From the NCBI RefSeq assembly GCF_028858725.1, contig NC_084776.1:4030001-4094000 (forward strand): DNA of 64,000 nt, given 5' to 3'. The notes below the pieces were generated by a model. The model saw only the letters and a list, made by a program, of their open reading frames with translations, made no database searches and was not told the origin of the DNA. Positions 51,895-63,489 of this stretch are shown here, one piece after another. Within the stretch, counting starts at the first letter, position 1. Each line of letters begins with the position of its first letter. The DNA comes from Colius striatus (Eukaryota > Chordata > Aves > Coliiformes > Coliidae). Both the position numbers and the translations under genes were made by a program.

Positions 51895-53699
51895 GTGAGT
51901 GTCCCGCGCCGCTCCTGCTCGGGCCGGGGCGGGGGGAGCGCTCTCGGTCACTTCATTGGCGGCGGGGCTGGGACAGGCGGGCTTTGTGCACAGCCAGGCT
52001 TTGTGCACAGCCACCTCCGCACCCAGGGCTACATCCGTGCCCACTCCTGCAGCCCAGGTCCCCGCGCCGCACGGGCACACACGCAGCCCCCAACCGCTCC
52101 TACAAACGGGGCAGCGGCGGCCCGGGGTCCCTCCTGCACAGGCCTCCGCGGCCCCGGCCGCCCTGCCCCGCTCTGCCGCCGCCTTCGCTCTGGTTTCTGT
52201 TTCCCGGGAAGTTTCGTTTCTCCTCGCTGCCGTCTGTCACCAGAGGGCGGGTACGGCGCTGCGAGAGGCCACAGCTCCCGCACGGCCAGGGCTTGTGGGA
52301 GGGGTTGAGCCCATCTCTCGGGCGACGCTTCACCAAAAGGCAGCGGGAAGCGCCTCCAGGTATTTTCATGAGAGCCTGTTCGGAACCTGCACGATGGCAC
52401 ATCAGCACGGCCCCGGAGCACGCTCCCCTTAGAGCCACTCGCTCAACACACAGCTAAGGGCCAGCTCAGCTCCCCCACAGCCCTGACCAGCTGCCTAAAC
52501 AGCAAACACACACTTGTTCCACAGGCTTTTTTCCTAACATCCCCCCTTCCCCTAGACCTGGGACGTCCCCAAACTCACCTCTTGCCAAGCCATGCTCCTG
52601 GGGCACGAGTGCTCCCGGCTGTCCCTCAGGGCTCCTGAGTGCTCCCGGCTGTCCCTCAGGGCTCCAGAGTGCTTGTGGCTGTCTCTCAGGGCTCCCGAGT
52701 GCTGGTGGCTGTCCCTCAGGGCTCCTGAGTGCTTGTGGCTGTGCCTTGGGGCTCCCGAGTGCTCGTGGCTGTCCCTCAGGGCTCCCCTCTGCACTTGCAG
52801 ATGTTGGGGGGAGCGTGTGGAGCCCGCAGCTGCCTCTGTGCCGCCAGCGCTGCTGCCCGCTCCTGCTGTGCCTGAGCACACAGTGGGAGCATCACCCTCG
52901 CCCCACCGTGAGCTGTGGGCAGGGAGCAGCACAGAGCTGAGCTTTCACACAACTGTAAGAGAAACACCACCACCACCACACGCCTCCACGGTTGCCTTTG
53001 CTGGCAAGGCTGTAGCTCAGGGATGGTTACCGTGGGCTATGTGGATCTGTTACACTTCGCTGGTGTCACACTGAGCAGGATTAATTAATGTGTTCCCTGC
53101 TGCAGTCCATCTCTGCAGACCTGTACATGGAGCTAAGCAAGCCAGAGGGTGTCGTGTGTCAGTGGGGCCAGGGCACCCCACTAAAACCAAAATCCTCTGT
53201 TGGGTTGAGCAGTGGCTTGAACTGCTTCATGGAAACCCAGGGGGCACCAGAAGAGATGTGGGAAAGTGGGAGGGAGATAAGTGTTCACACACACACAAAA
53301 GGGAGAAAGAACAGAGTGTGAGGGAGCAAAACGCAGTGAAAGGGAAAGTGAGTAAAAAACCCCCACATCAATAAAAAGCAAGAGCTACCATGCAACCCTG
53401 GGGACACAGCCTCTGTTTTCCCCCATTTAACAGAAGCAGCTGTTAGCTGGGCACAGCCAGCAGCACACGCTGCTCCATCTCCTTCACACACACACACATG
53501 CCAGAGTGGGAACAGCTACCCTCACACTGTGAGGGCCTATGGGCAGAACAGAGCTGTCAAGACAGGGCTTCCAGAAGCCACAGAAGCCACCCTGGACTAA
53601 AAAGGTAGGGAGGAGGGTGGGAAAAGAGAACAAAGTCGGTCAGCTTTATGTAATGCAGTGACATTGTCCATCTGAAGAGTTTTGTTTTCCCCCTTCTAG
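51895..53699 (+). other. Predicted 5'UTR intron of the SAMD9L-like gene
   Basis: GC-rich at first, then mixed sequence. It holds the 30-bp minisatellite and short CA runs (about 53288-53300 and 53485-53500) and ends in a strong acceptor, ttttgttttcccccttctag. Long open frames near 52.0-52.4 kb are GC-driven. Confidence 0.5.
52600..52790 (+). repeat. 30-bp minisatellite
   Basis: Roughly six tandem copies of a 30-base unit (gggctcc-gagtgct---ggctgtccctca), each differing at a few sites, mainly in the CCCGG/TGTGG segment. It lies in the predicted 5'UTR intron of the SAMD9L-like gene. Its open frames read as repetitive peptides and are not genes. Confidence 0.93.
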
Positions 53700-53744
53700 G
53701 GTTTTGCTCGTTACCAGCAGGATTTCCCTCATCAAAGGCAATGG
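53700..53744 (+). CDS. SAMD9L-like start-codon exon (45 nt)
   Basis: Acceptor cccccttctag at 53699 and donor gtatgt at 53745. Its last four bases are ATG plus the G of the next codon, with context aaaggcaATGG. It joins in phase to 54252. Predicted from frame logic and the resulting N-terminus; needs transcript support. Confidence 0.72.
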
Positions 53745-56700
53745 GTATGTGCTGCTTTCAGAAAATTTGGACTTTATATGTTGCAATTTGCTGTTCAGTG
53801 TCTGCATTGTAAGGGTTAATCTCTAGTGGGCAACTAAACAATACTCCTTACATCATCTGATGCTGTTTTCATTTAGCAGAGAACAGACTCAAGTGGGTAA
53901 ACAACTGCCCCAAACCTCTGTTGATAAGTGCCTGTCAGTTCTGGTAACGCTGGTAACCACTCCCTTCGAGTTATTTCCAGGAATCCCTTTGAGGATCACT
54001 TCCAAACCTCCTTCACAGTTTCCCGTTTCGTGGATGCACTGGTCTCATACCACTGCTCTGCAGTGCCTTTGGTTACAGTTAAGGACATCATCAGAACCGA
54101 CATATGTGAGCAGTTCAGACCCAGTCTCTCACTGGGACTGGTAGAAAACAATCTAGCACTCAAGGGGGGCAGTATTGCAAAGATTGTAATGCCTTGCCAA
54201 GCACGTGGACATGTTTTTAGCTTGTGTTACTAATATGTAATTAACTTGCAGATTACAGAAAGTTGCCTGTGAAAGACTGGGACGAGGACCACGTCCAGTG
54301 CTGGCTGGGAACTATTGGAATCAAGAAAGAGTATGTAAAAAAACTGCATGCAGCAGAAGTGACAGGTCCACTACTAATGGACCTGGACGAGTCTTTCTTC
54401 AAAAAAGTAGGCATGAAGGAAGCCCAAGTCCACATGTTAATCCGCAAGAGAGACGAGCTCCTGCGGCCCCAGGAAGCTGCTCCGCGTGCCCCCAGCTCCA
54501 GCAGCACTGCGGCACGGACAGACCCAGCAACGCCCACGGGCACTCCCAGGCAAAAGCCTTCAAGCACAGAGAGCTGTGCTCCAGCAGATAAAGCCAGCAC
54601 AGATAACAGGGCTTCTGCTTCTGGCAAGAGGCAAAGAAGGAAACACTCCCAGCTGGCCAGTGCTGATGAAGCGATCGAGCCCTGCAACTGTCGACCCTTT
54701 AGAAGTCAGAATGCTGATTTCAAATACGTGAGAGACAGAGTTCTTGCTCCAGAATCAGGGGTCGACGGTTTAATCACTCCTTGCCATGAATACAAATCTT
54801 TTGCCACTGCTGCAGAACTGAACAGAGACCAGCTGCAGTCCAAGTTTGCCTGTGAAGTGATCCGATTCGCTTCGGCCTGCATGAACATCCGCACCAACGG
54901 CACCATCCACTTCGGCGTCATGGACAGCGTTGAGGACAGCGGCTGGCAGCACGGGCAGATCCGTGGCATAAAGGTCACACAACCAGACTACTACGTTGAT
55001 GCCTTAGATTACATAGACAAGTGTTTTCGCAGAGATGTACGAGAAACTGCAAGGAAATGCATTCACCCTCCTGTGTTTGTCGAGGTGATTTCGAAAGACT
55101 CTCAGGAGCAAAGATTTGTGGTGGAGGTTGACATTGAACCCACATCCACTTTAGTAAAGAACAAACTATTCGAAGTGTATTTGCCAAAGTACAAAGAAGA
55201 CAGCAAGGCGATCCTGACAAAAGAGATCACTCTCTATCAGAGGCTAGGAGCCAAGTCTGAGCCTGTGGAGAAGAATGACCAGATTAGCTTCATTCAGGGT
55301 TTACCAGACAGAGATGCTCAAAGAGAAAAAGCAGAGCTCTCCAGCATGGAAGCACACACAGAAATACCACAAAATCTAGGAAGAAAGCTCTCCATTCTCC
55401 TGAACGATGGCAAAAGCTACATGGATGATTCCCTCTGGTACATCCTTGTCACAAACAGATGTGAAAAGGATAATCTGAACCACATCAGCTTTCTAACGCA
55501 ACTCAACATCTTCTGCGTCTTTGACTTTGACGCAGACTCCAACGTGTCAGGGCTGTACCAGAAGTACAAGGAACATCACACAACGAGGTGTTACCTTTTA
55601 CAGGAATTTTCCAATGAAAGTAAGAGTAGCAACCCCCCCTTTCAGAAGCACCTGTGCCTGTTTGATCAGACCAGCTGGATATTCTGCAACGGGCGCAGCG
55701 ACTACCTCGGGGATGAAAAACCCTGCGACGAGAACACGTGGATTAGAACAAAAAAAAAATACCTGAAGAAGGCGATTACTCGTATCTGTGATGAAATCCT
55801 GCCCAAGGGCTCTTTCATTGTGCTCTTCCTATTGCTGTCACCGGCTGAGAAATCCCTCGTGGACACCTTTCAGGAGTTCTACACCGAGATGAGCGGCGCC
55901 GAGTACATCATTTGCATTGCCGAGTCCAGAGAGAACTACGAGAAGTGGGCTGGGCTGGCCCAGGCATCCTGCAGCATCGAGACGCTGGAGCAACGCAGCA
56001 TCGTGGGTATGAAACTAAGTCACGTGGATGCCACCATCCAAAAGCTGCTGCCTTCCACAGCACAGCCCAGACACCTGCCCACTTTCACCAGAGGCCTTTG
56101 TACACTTCCCATGCTGGAAGAGGAGAAACTCTTTTCCCTAGAAATCCTGTGCGTTGACGAATGTGACAACATCAAGATCGACCTTTTGACTGAAAAAGAA
56201 ATACAAGAGATAGAACAGAAGTTTTACCGGGGGAGAAAAATCATCTGGGAAAACTTCTGGCTCGCTGACAAGGGCTGCTGTGGGGAAATCATCGAACGGG
56301 AAGCGTGTAAGGACGCTAACAAACTCCTAGACGACATTTTACGGGGAAGCAAACTCAACTGTTCTGTGGCTAAACTAAAGATATTTCACCATCCTGGAAG
56401 TGGTGGAAGCACAATTGCCAGGCAAGTTCTGTGGAAGAGAAGAAAGGACTTAAGATGTGCCGTTATCAAATCCTCACATCCCCCTGCAACTGTCTGCATG
56501 CACGCACTTGCATTTAGAGAGTATGAAGAAAAAGACGTCGGTAATTGTCTTCCTGTGCTGCTCTTGATTGAAGATTATGATGAGGACTATTTAGAAGAAC
56601 TAAGGAATGAGTTAATGGATGCTGTAACAACCAGGAAAATCGTTTGCCCCAGACCTTACTTCATCCTGTTGTGCTGCAGACGCTCCAATGACCCTGAAAG

Positions 56701-58885
56701 GCTTTGCAAGGCTTATCCCCTGGACACAGTGGCTGTCACCCACAAGCTGACAGACTCAGAGAAAACCCTGTTCAAAATGAAACTCGAGAAACTGAAGCAG
56801 AAAAACGTGAATCCACAATTCATACTCACCTTTGTGCTCATGTGCGAAGAGTTCAACGAAACATACGTGAGAGACTGTGTAGAGCACATCCTGCAAGACA
56901 TAGACCACTCTTCTCCTGACACCTGTTTGATGCGTTACGTGGCTTTGCTTAATTTTTACGTACCCAACTCGTACGTTTCGTTGTCACACTGTGAGGCTTT
57001 TCTGGGACTGGGGGCGTATACAGAAAGGAAAACACGAGCATATGATTTCAAAAGTCACTTGAGTGAACAAGCAAGAATGATTTTTATCGAGCTAAGGGAA
57101 AGCACCACCTACATCTCATCCATTCAGATAATACACTGTCTGGTTGCGAAAGAAATCCTGCATCAGCTTGCAGGGAATGAACCTCAAAGTCAACTTGCAA
57201 TGGCACTGCTTCAGGAAAAGACGCTGTTTGACAACAGGTTTGGAAGAGATGAATTCATAAAGTTCATCAGGGACCTGTTTATTCGACGCGACAAAAGAAG
57301 CAGGGGTGACAACACTGATACACTCTTCTCCCCGTTCATTGAACACGTCTGTGAGGCTGAAGACTGTGACAAAGCTATAGCTGTTTTAAAAGCTGCATAT
57401 GAACAACTTGGAAAAGATGCTTTCTTTGCCCAGCAGCTTGCCAGGCTGCACTACAACAACGAAAAATTCACGGAAGCAGAATATTGGGCAGGGGTTGCAA
57501 AGTTTCACCTGCCCCACGATTCTTACATTTTAGACACAGAAGGTCAAGTCTACAGGAAATGGTTTAGTTTCATTTTGGACAAAACGACACAGGATGATGC
57601 TCTTGAAAGCATGGTTCCAAAGATAGAGATTGCTCTTAAAGCTATGAAATGCTTCAGGGGTGCCCAACAGGCTGCGAAAGCAGAGCGTGACAGTATGAAC
57701 AACGCTGGCTATTTTGGAGAAGTGGAAGTAGGGTGTCGTCTCCTTAAATATCTGTCCACCATCCCTGTATTTCGCAGGAATCCCGAGGGGGAACATTCTG
57801 AGCTTGTCAAATACCTAATCACAGACTACATTCCTGAAGATGTTGAGAAACCATGGGGAAAGCTTCACTCTCGCCTAAAAGGCCTACGCCAGAACCTGTA
57901 CAACGCTCTGGAGTGGATTTCAGAAGACCTCAGTTATTTCCAAACAGACAAAAACCACGAGAACGAAGAAGATGAAAAAGATGAAAAGGAAGAACAAATT
58001 TATAACCCCAGAAAATGGCTGAAGAGACAGTCTGAGGTATATGCCAAATTCTTTATCTCAGCATCAGTTCTTGAGGATGGCAACAGTGGCCCTCAGAGTC
58101 AGCTCATCAGACGCATGAATATCTACAGGAGCGGCGGGGGCAGCATCACCAACATCCTGTCGTTCTTAACGGATAAGAACGAGAACAGGGCAGCTGAAAA
58201 GCTAGAGAAGATCCTTACCTTCTACACAGACAACCCCCATAGGGACTGGCTGGAGGACAATGACCTCATCAACTACATTTTGTGCCACATCACATTACAG
58301 TGCTTGAAACCAGGATCGGCCAAACTGCTTCCACTGCAAACTCTGCGTGACCTCAGCGCAAGATTCCTTAAACCAAGAAGAGCATTTCCAGCAAGTGCCC
58401 ATTTTTTGCTCACCTTGCTGTACTGGCCAGATGAGGCACTAGACAAAGAGCCCAATACAGATAAAGATGACATTCTACACTCAGCCCTTCAAACCTTGAA
58501 ACGTTTATACGACATCAAGGTGAAGGATGTTCCTACAAGGAAGAAAAGAATCTACACCCATTTTTTTCTGGGAAAGGGTTATGATTTAGGCAAGATTGTG
58601 CACAAAACTAAGATTGATAAATTAATCAGTGGGTCCTTACACGAGAAGAGAATGAAGTGGCTGCATGGAACTGTATGGAATAATTACAAGATTCATGACA
58701 TTCTCAAGAGAGTTTCTGGCTGGACCAAGGACAGAAACTTGTTTATCCGTGGGCACGTGAAGGAGTTTCCCATCTTGCCACTCCATCGTGACTCGGTGCC
58801 CTCTGGAAATGAAAATGTCACCTTTTATTTAGGCTTTTCATTTAATGGTCTGGTTGCTTTCAATATTGAGGTTCAGAATAATTAA
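53741..58885 (+). CDS. SAMD9/SAMD9L-like antiviral factor, intact (two coding exons)
   Basis: A large cytosolic innate-immune protein; mammalian SAMD9/SAMD9L restrict poxviruses and repress translation through tRNA cleavage. CDS = 53741-53744 joined to 54252-58885, 1545 residues (human ~1589), no stop or frameshift. The giant exon has no usable upstream ATG: its frame is open to the acceptor at 54251 and needs one more base. The 45-nt exon 53700-53744 supplies ATGG, giving MDYRKLPVKDW, like the family's N-terminus. Order: SAM domain (about 9-75), Lys/Ser-rich linker, AlbA-like effector domain (about 170-390) with HEYKSF (Glu181) and FASACMNIRTNGTIHFGV-MD (Asp226), SIR2-like region with WIFCNGRSDYL, P-loop NTPase (PGSGGST at 716-722, VLLLIED at 770-776), TPR-like helices around 1050, an acidic run near 1235, and an OB-like end FYLGFSFNGLVAFNIEV. 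I cannot decide SAMD9 versus SAMD9L, so no symbol is given. Confidence 0.93.
54252..58885 (+). CDS. SAMD9L-like giant coding exon
   Basis: 4634 nt encoding residues 2-1545, stop TAA at 58883. A single very long coding exon is the family's usual structure. Acceptor ttaacttgcag at 54251. An open frame beginning at the TTG of 54263 is not a true start; the next in-frame ATG, inside the SAM domain, would delete half of that domain. Confidence 0.95.
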
Positions 58886-59490
58886 TACAGTAATGGCCAA
58901 ATACCTAAAGGAATCTGAAACCTACTAGTAAAACATACCTTTGAACAGAAGCCTTTGACACTTTTGGAGACTTCAAACTTAAGACAGCAATAATTGCATT
59001 TCTTGCTTGGGAACTGGGACCAGGGAGACAAGAGGACCCACTGTTTTTCTCCTCAGCCCCAAATATTTGGGGAACTGAACTCTGGAATCAAAAGGTACAG
59101 CAGGGATCCCCTTCTTACCAGCTCACAGACTAGGATTTAGGATCAATTTCTGGGTGGTCCTGATCACTAACAGAATTTGTCCACTGCAAGTGTATTTTTT
59201 CGTCTCCCTAAATAGGTATCAAAAGGTGTAGGTGAACGTACACGTAAAAGATGATTTGTAAATGCTGTGGTTGCAGTCCAAACCAGTCCCAAACCTGCTG
59301 AAGAGTTTTTTACAGCATTATCCAATCACTGTCCACCCTGTATGACTCAAATTTGACTACTGTATATATCCATGCTTGAAAACATTGCCTAGCTTGACTA
59401 ATTAAGAAATACAAATGAGTTTGTGGTCAGGGCTGTGTCTGCAAGCATCATGTCATATGAAGCTTCTAATAAAGCTGCCTGATTTTGGAG
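58886..59490 (+). other. 3'UTR of the SAMD9L-like gene
   Basis: AT-rich non-coding sequence ending after AATAAA at 59468-59473, followed by GT-rich sequence (gtttcatgttgtttggg). One clear poly(A) site. Confidence 0.8.
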
Positions 59491-62400
59491 TTTCATGTTG
59501 TTTGGGATTGTCACAAAGATTTCCAGAAAACCTGCTGTATAGCTGAAGTTTTAAAATAGGCAACCTTCAGGAAGCACTACCAGCCTGCTCACATCTGGCA
59601 TGAGGCACGGCATGGCTCCAGCCCAGAGCAGGATATGCAAACTTACTGAAAAGCCTGGCTGCTAAAAGCAATCATCAAGTGCTTCACAGCTTAAACTACC
59701 TGCTCAAATGCTGTGGGAGAAGCATACCTTTTGTTTCCAAACATAAACTGTTTCCAAGATGAATTTAAGTCAGAAGACTTGGCCAAAGGACTCCAAGACA
59801 AAGCTTCTTTCCTTCCTGCCCGACTTGACAGTCAGTAGCTGACCTCCACTCCACAGCCCACACCTCTGCTGACTCCATGTCTTTCCAAAGAGATCCATTT
59901 CTGCCTGTTAGAAACTAAAGGCTTACATCCAAACTCTTTACCTCAGCAGCTGTTACAAACAACCTCCCCCCTGCACCCCACAATCCTACCTGGAGGTCCC
60001 ACAGTGATGGGGGACCTGTGGGGCAGGAAAGTACAGCCCCATCCTTCTTACTGGGCAGGGAATGGAGTTAAATCCAGTTGTCAGCCTGTCACCAGTGGTG
60101 TTCCCAGGGCTCAGTATCAGTATCTGTTCTCTTTAGCATCTTTATCAATGATCTGATGAGAGGATGAAGTGCCCTCTCAGTCAGTTTGCAGATGACACCA
60201 AGCTGGCAGGGTATCTGCTTGAGGGCAGGAAGGCTCTTCAGAGGGTCCTGGCCAGGCTGAAGCCATGGGCCAAGGCCAACTGTATGATGCTCAAACAAGA
60301 CCAAGGTCCTGCACTTAGGCCACACTGACCCCAGGGCAATGCCAGGCTGGAAAACAGTCCATTCCAAAATTCAAAACTCATGAGTACAGTGGTAGTGAAA
60401 TGAGACCAACTGGCCCAGCAGTGATCCACTCTCACCCTGTAGACAGGAGCTGCCAGGACACACTTTCAAAGTTACCTCACCAGCTGAGACATTTCCTCCA
60501 TGTTCCCCGACTCTTTAGTAATATTTTGCATAGACAGTTCAGCAGGACAGCAGATCAGCACCAAAGGAAGTTATAGGTTAAGACATCAGGATCCATTTGC
60601 TTGTCTCCAGGTAGAAAACACTTATAAGACAAAGCTCCCAGGATTAAGCTTCTGCAGTTTAGACAGAGCTAAACAGTTATTCAAACCACATCACCAGTGA
60701 GGGTGGATTTTATTCTCACACACACCATGGAACTGCCAACATTTGTTGCAATAGCCATTTAAATGGGTCCTCAAGAGAAAAAAATACCAGAAACAGTGTT
60801 TCACTTTTGTTTAATCAGAGACTGTTACAAAGTGATAAACACACATTACAGACTTGGATATGTGCAATGATCCATTCTTCAAGCATACAGTTCACAGAAG
60901 GTTCCCAATGGATGTAAAATGAAGTTAGCTCCACATTTTCTTTGACTCTTCTTTGTAAACTAAATGCTATAAAATTAAGCTAGTTACTGTTACTATTACT
61001 TGCATGCATTAAAGTGATGCACATACTTACCAGTCTTTCACTTTCTTGGATTAAATTCAACATCAATATTTTGCCACCTGTCTTTTGGAAAAGATCAGTG
61101 ACCCCCAGTGACCCCCAACCCTTCCATACTACTTACACCAAAGCAGTACCAAGTTACAGAAAACACCTTCGTGACACGTTGACTTCTGTGGCCGTACTCT
61201 CGAGAGGGACATCACTCAGTCATGTGCTTTAAGATACTGTAAGAGGTTACTAAAACCAGTTTGGACTCCGGGTTTGCTACACAGTGACCAGAATCCAGAA
61301 GAGTGACTCAAGTCATAAAGCAGAAGTCTAAAGGAAATAGTGAAAGGACTCACTGTTGATACCCCGTGTCGGAACTGGGAAGGAAGACTTCTGAGCCCCA
61401 TTAGACCGGACAGCTGCTGCTGCAACGGCGGATCAGAAGCTGAGCTACAGCTTAAGACTGCTCACCTGGTTACAAAAGCTCAAATCCTTAGTATTGTTTT
61501 GGTTCCACCTCAAAAGAAAATAAGCTTATTTCTACCAAGAAGCACCACAATTAATTGCCATTAAACGTTTCACAAAGAGCTGACATTGTACCAGAGATCA
61601 CATTCGGCTCTACCCTGGACAGTAGACTTTTTGCTGGTAAGACACCAGAGAACAGCACTACCTGTTAGTTATCCCCACTGATTGCCAAGCTGGTGTACAA
61701 GTAGTGCAGGTCAGGATCCAACCAATGTCAGAATTGAGACTTCACAAAGTAATTCAGCAGCCAAAACCAATCAGTTACTCATTCCAACTTAATGAGCACT
61801 GCATTTAGGGTCAGCTAGGGTCAACCACACAAGAAAGATGCACACATTCTGTTAATAGGATACTGGCCTCACAGCCAGGTGTCTCTATTATTCATGCACA
61901 TATGCCATTAAGATTTAAGAAATACAGGCAAAGATAAGTGGTAAGTTTTATTATACAGCTTTTTCTTCTAGGGAGAATATCTACAAAACATCATTAATAA
62001 ATCTGCATGTGGCTAGCTTTGCAGAGAAGGCAACTGGGTGTGAATGACTGAGAGGTGATGTAGGGATGATGCCAGGAGATAGGCTCCAAGTGCAACTATT
62101 CTAAAACCTGGGAAGATACAATCCCCTTGAAACTTGTGATGTCAGTATCAGAACTTCTGCAGTGTCATGTAAGGTTTCAAAGTTCTACAAAAGAGCAATA
62201 CTGCTGCAAGTGTCAGGTCACTCAAAACAACACCAGACCACTCAGATGAGCTGAGTCCATTCAGCTACCACACTGGTATGATCTTCCCAGTACCTAGTAT
62301 TACCCACCAATGAACAGCCCCTCAAATCCACTGTGTGACAATGTGTCCTTGAGAAGTGAATGAAGCAGAGTTTTACAGCTCGTCCAGCTGTGACACTACG

Positions 62401-63344
62401 CGGTGTGCTGCAGCACAGGACGTTCTCATCTCCTGTGCTGCTATATGGAAATAAGGTACAACCTTAAAAAAAATGTATGGAGCTATTCTGGAGAAGGCTG
62501 CATCTTTCATCCAGTGACAAAGCATCTCTCCTGTTTTCTTCTAAGGTGATACACTCTATAAAAATAAAATGCCAACATTTCTGGGACTATGGAATAGGAC
62601 AGAAAAAAAAAGGAATAGAGGCAGAGTAACCAAACACTTGGGCACAACCACGTTTGCAGGCAGCCTCTGAAGTGTTGAAATGAGCAAACAAAGCAAGAAA
62701 AAAGGCAGCAAAGAATAAGCTCCTGGTTTACAGGAGTAAAAATAAAAATCTGTTGTTAGGGGACAGTAATCAGCAACAGAGAAAGACAACTGAAAGAAAG
62801 ATTACATTACTGCTAGGGATTCTTACCAACAGAAATGCTTCTTCCCCAACACCACAAACAGAGTATCTCAGAACTGGTTCACTGGTAAAACAGCCTCTTT
62901 CACAGTAAGCCTGCTACTGAAGAAGTGGCTTCAACTTTAGACCCCCACACTTTTCAGCAACACCAATGGCTGTTTGTTAAGGTTCAGGATTCAGTTTTCC
63001 TGAGAAGTGCTTGCAGCTGTTACCTACCCACAACTGGGCTGAAATCATTACAGACGTAGAAAACAAATCTAGATGTTTACTCACTACTGAAAACAGTAGT
63101 AGAAAAAAAGACACATTCACATTTCAGAGACAAAAATTCCCCTCATGTATTTAAGTGGTATCATTTGAACAAATAATTTCAAATAGGAACATCAGGTACT
63201 TACAGATTAAACTAACCTGTACTGGCAGTGCTGTGGAATTTTTCTTCTCTACCAGTAAGTAGCAAATGCTGAAATTCTGCTGCTAGTTAACAGAAACACA
63301 AATTGTATTAAACCAAGGAGTTTAACCCAAGATTTAGTTTTTCA
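59491..63344. other. Downstream region, mostly unassigned
   Basis: Apart from the CR1 fragment there is no recognisable gene. The sequence is AT-rich. Minus-strand AATAAA signals at 61952-61947 and 60714-60709 would be compatible with a long 3'UTR of a minus-strand gene whose last coding exon may lie at 63345-63489. Confidence 0.4.
60076..60352 (+). mobile_element. CR1 LINE fragment (internal, upstream of the 3' end)
   Basis: Contains CR1 phrases from the end of ORF2 and beyond: GACCAGTGGTGTTCCC-like, ATCTTTATCAATGATCTGAT, CAGTTTGCAGATGACACCAA, GAGGGCAGGAAGGCTCTTCA and CCTGCACTTAGGCCACA. The FADDT-type reverse-transcriptase end is recognisable but broken by indels. Truncated on both sides. 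Confidence 0.95.
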
Positions 63345-63489
63345 TTAAAAAAGCTGCCAAACTTCAATTACTGCAAGTTGTTGCTTAAGAAAAGCATGTG
63401 AAGTAAAGGCAACTAGAAAACTACGTTCAATTTGCTCATCTGACATATCTAATACATAAGCCAGAAGTTTAACAAGGTAATCCTGTTGC
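63345..63489 (-). CDS. Possible terminal exon of an unidentified minus-strand gene
   Basis: On the minus strand an acceptor-like tttacatttgtgatag at 63490 is followed by an open frame reading QQDYLVKLLAYVLDMSDEQI and continuing to a TAA at 63345-63347. The helical, Leu- and Glu-rich composition with DMSDEQIER looks protein-like, and no stop occurs from the acceptor on. I cannot name the protein. It could equally be a chance frame of about 48 codons. Confidence 0.3.

Noticed and set aside
51562-52457. Overlapping open frames of 110-237 codons on both strands
   Set aside because: Driven by the CpG island and tandem repeats; no similarity to known proteins.
52592-53074. Repetitive 160-codon frame with ECSRLSLRAP units
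   Set aside because: It is the translation of the 30-bp minisatellite, which is open in several frames on both strands.
54263-54265. TTG at 54263 as the start of the SAMD9L-like protein
   Set aside because: Vertebrate genes rarely start at TTG; the frame is open upstream to a good splice acceptor, and a 5' exon with ATG in phase restores the family N-terminus.
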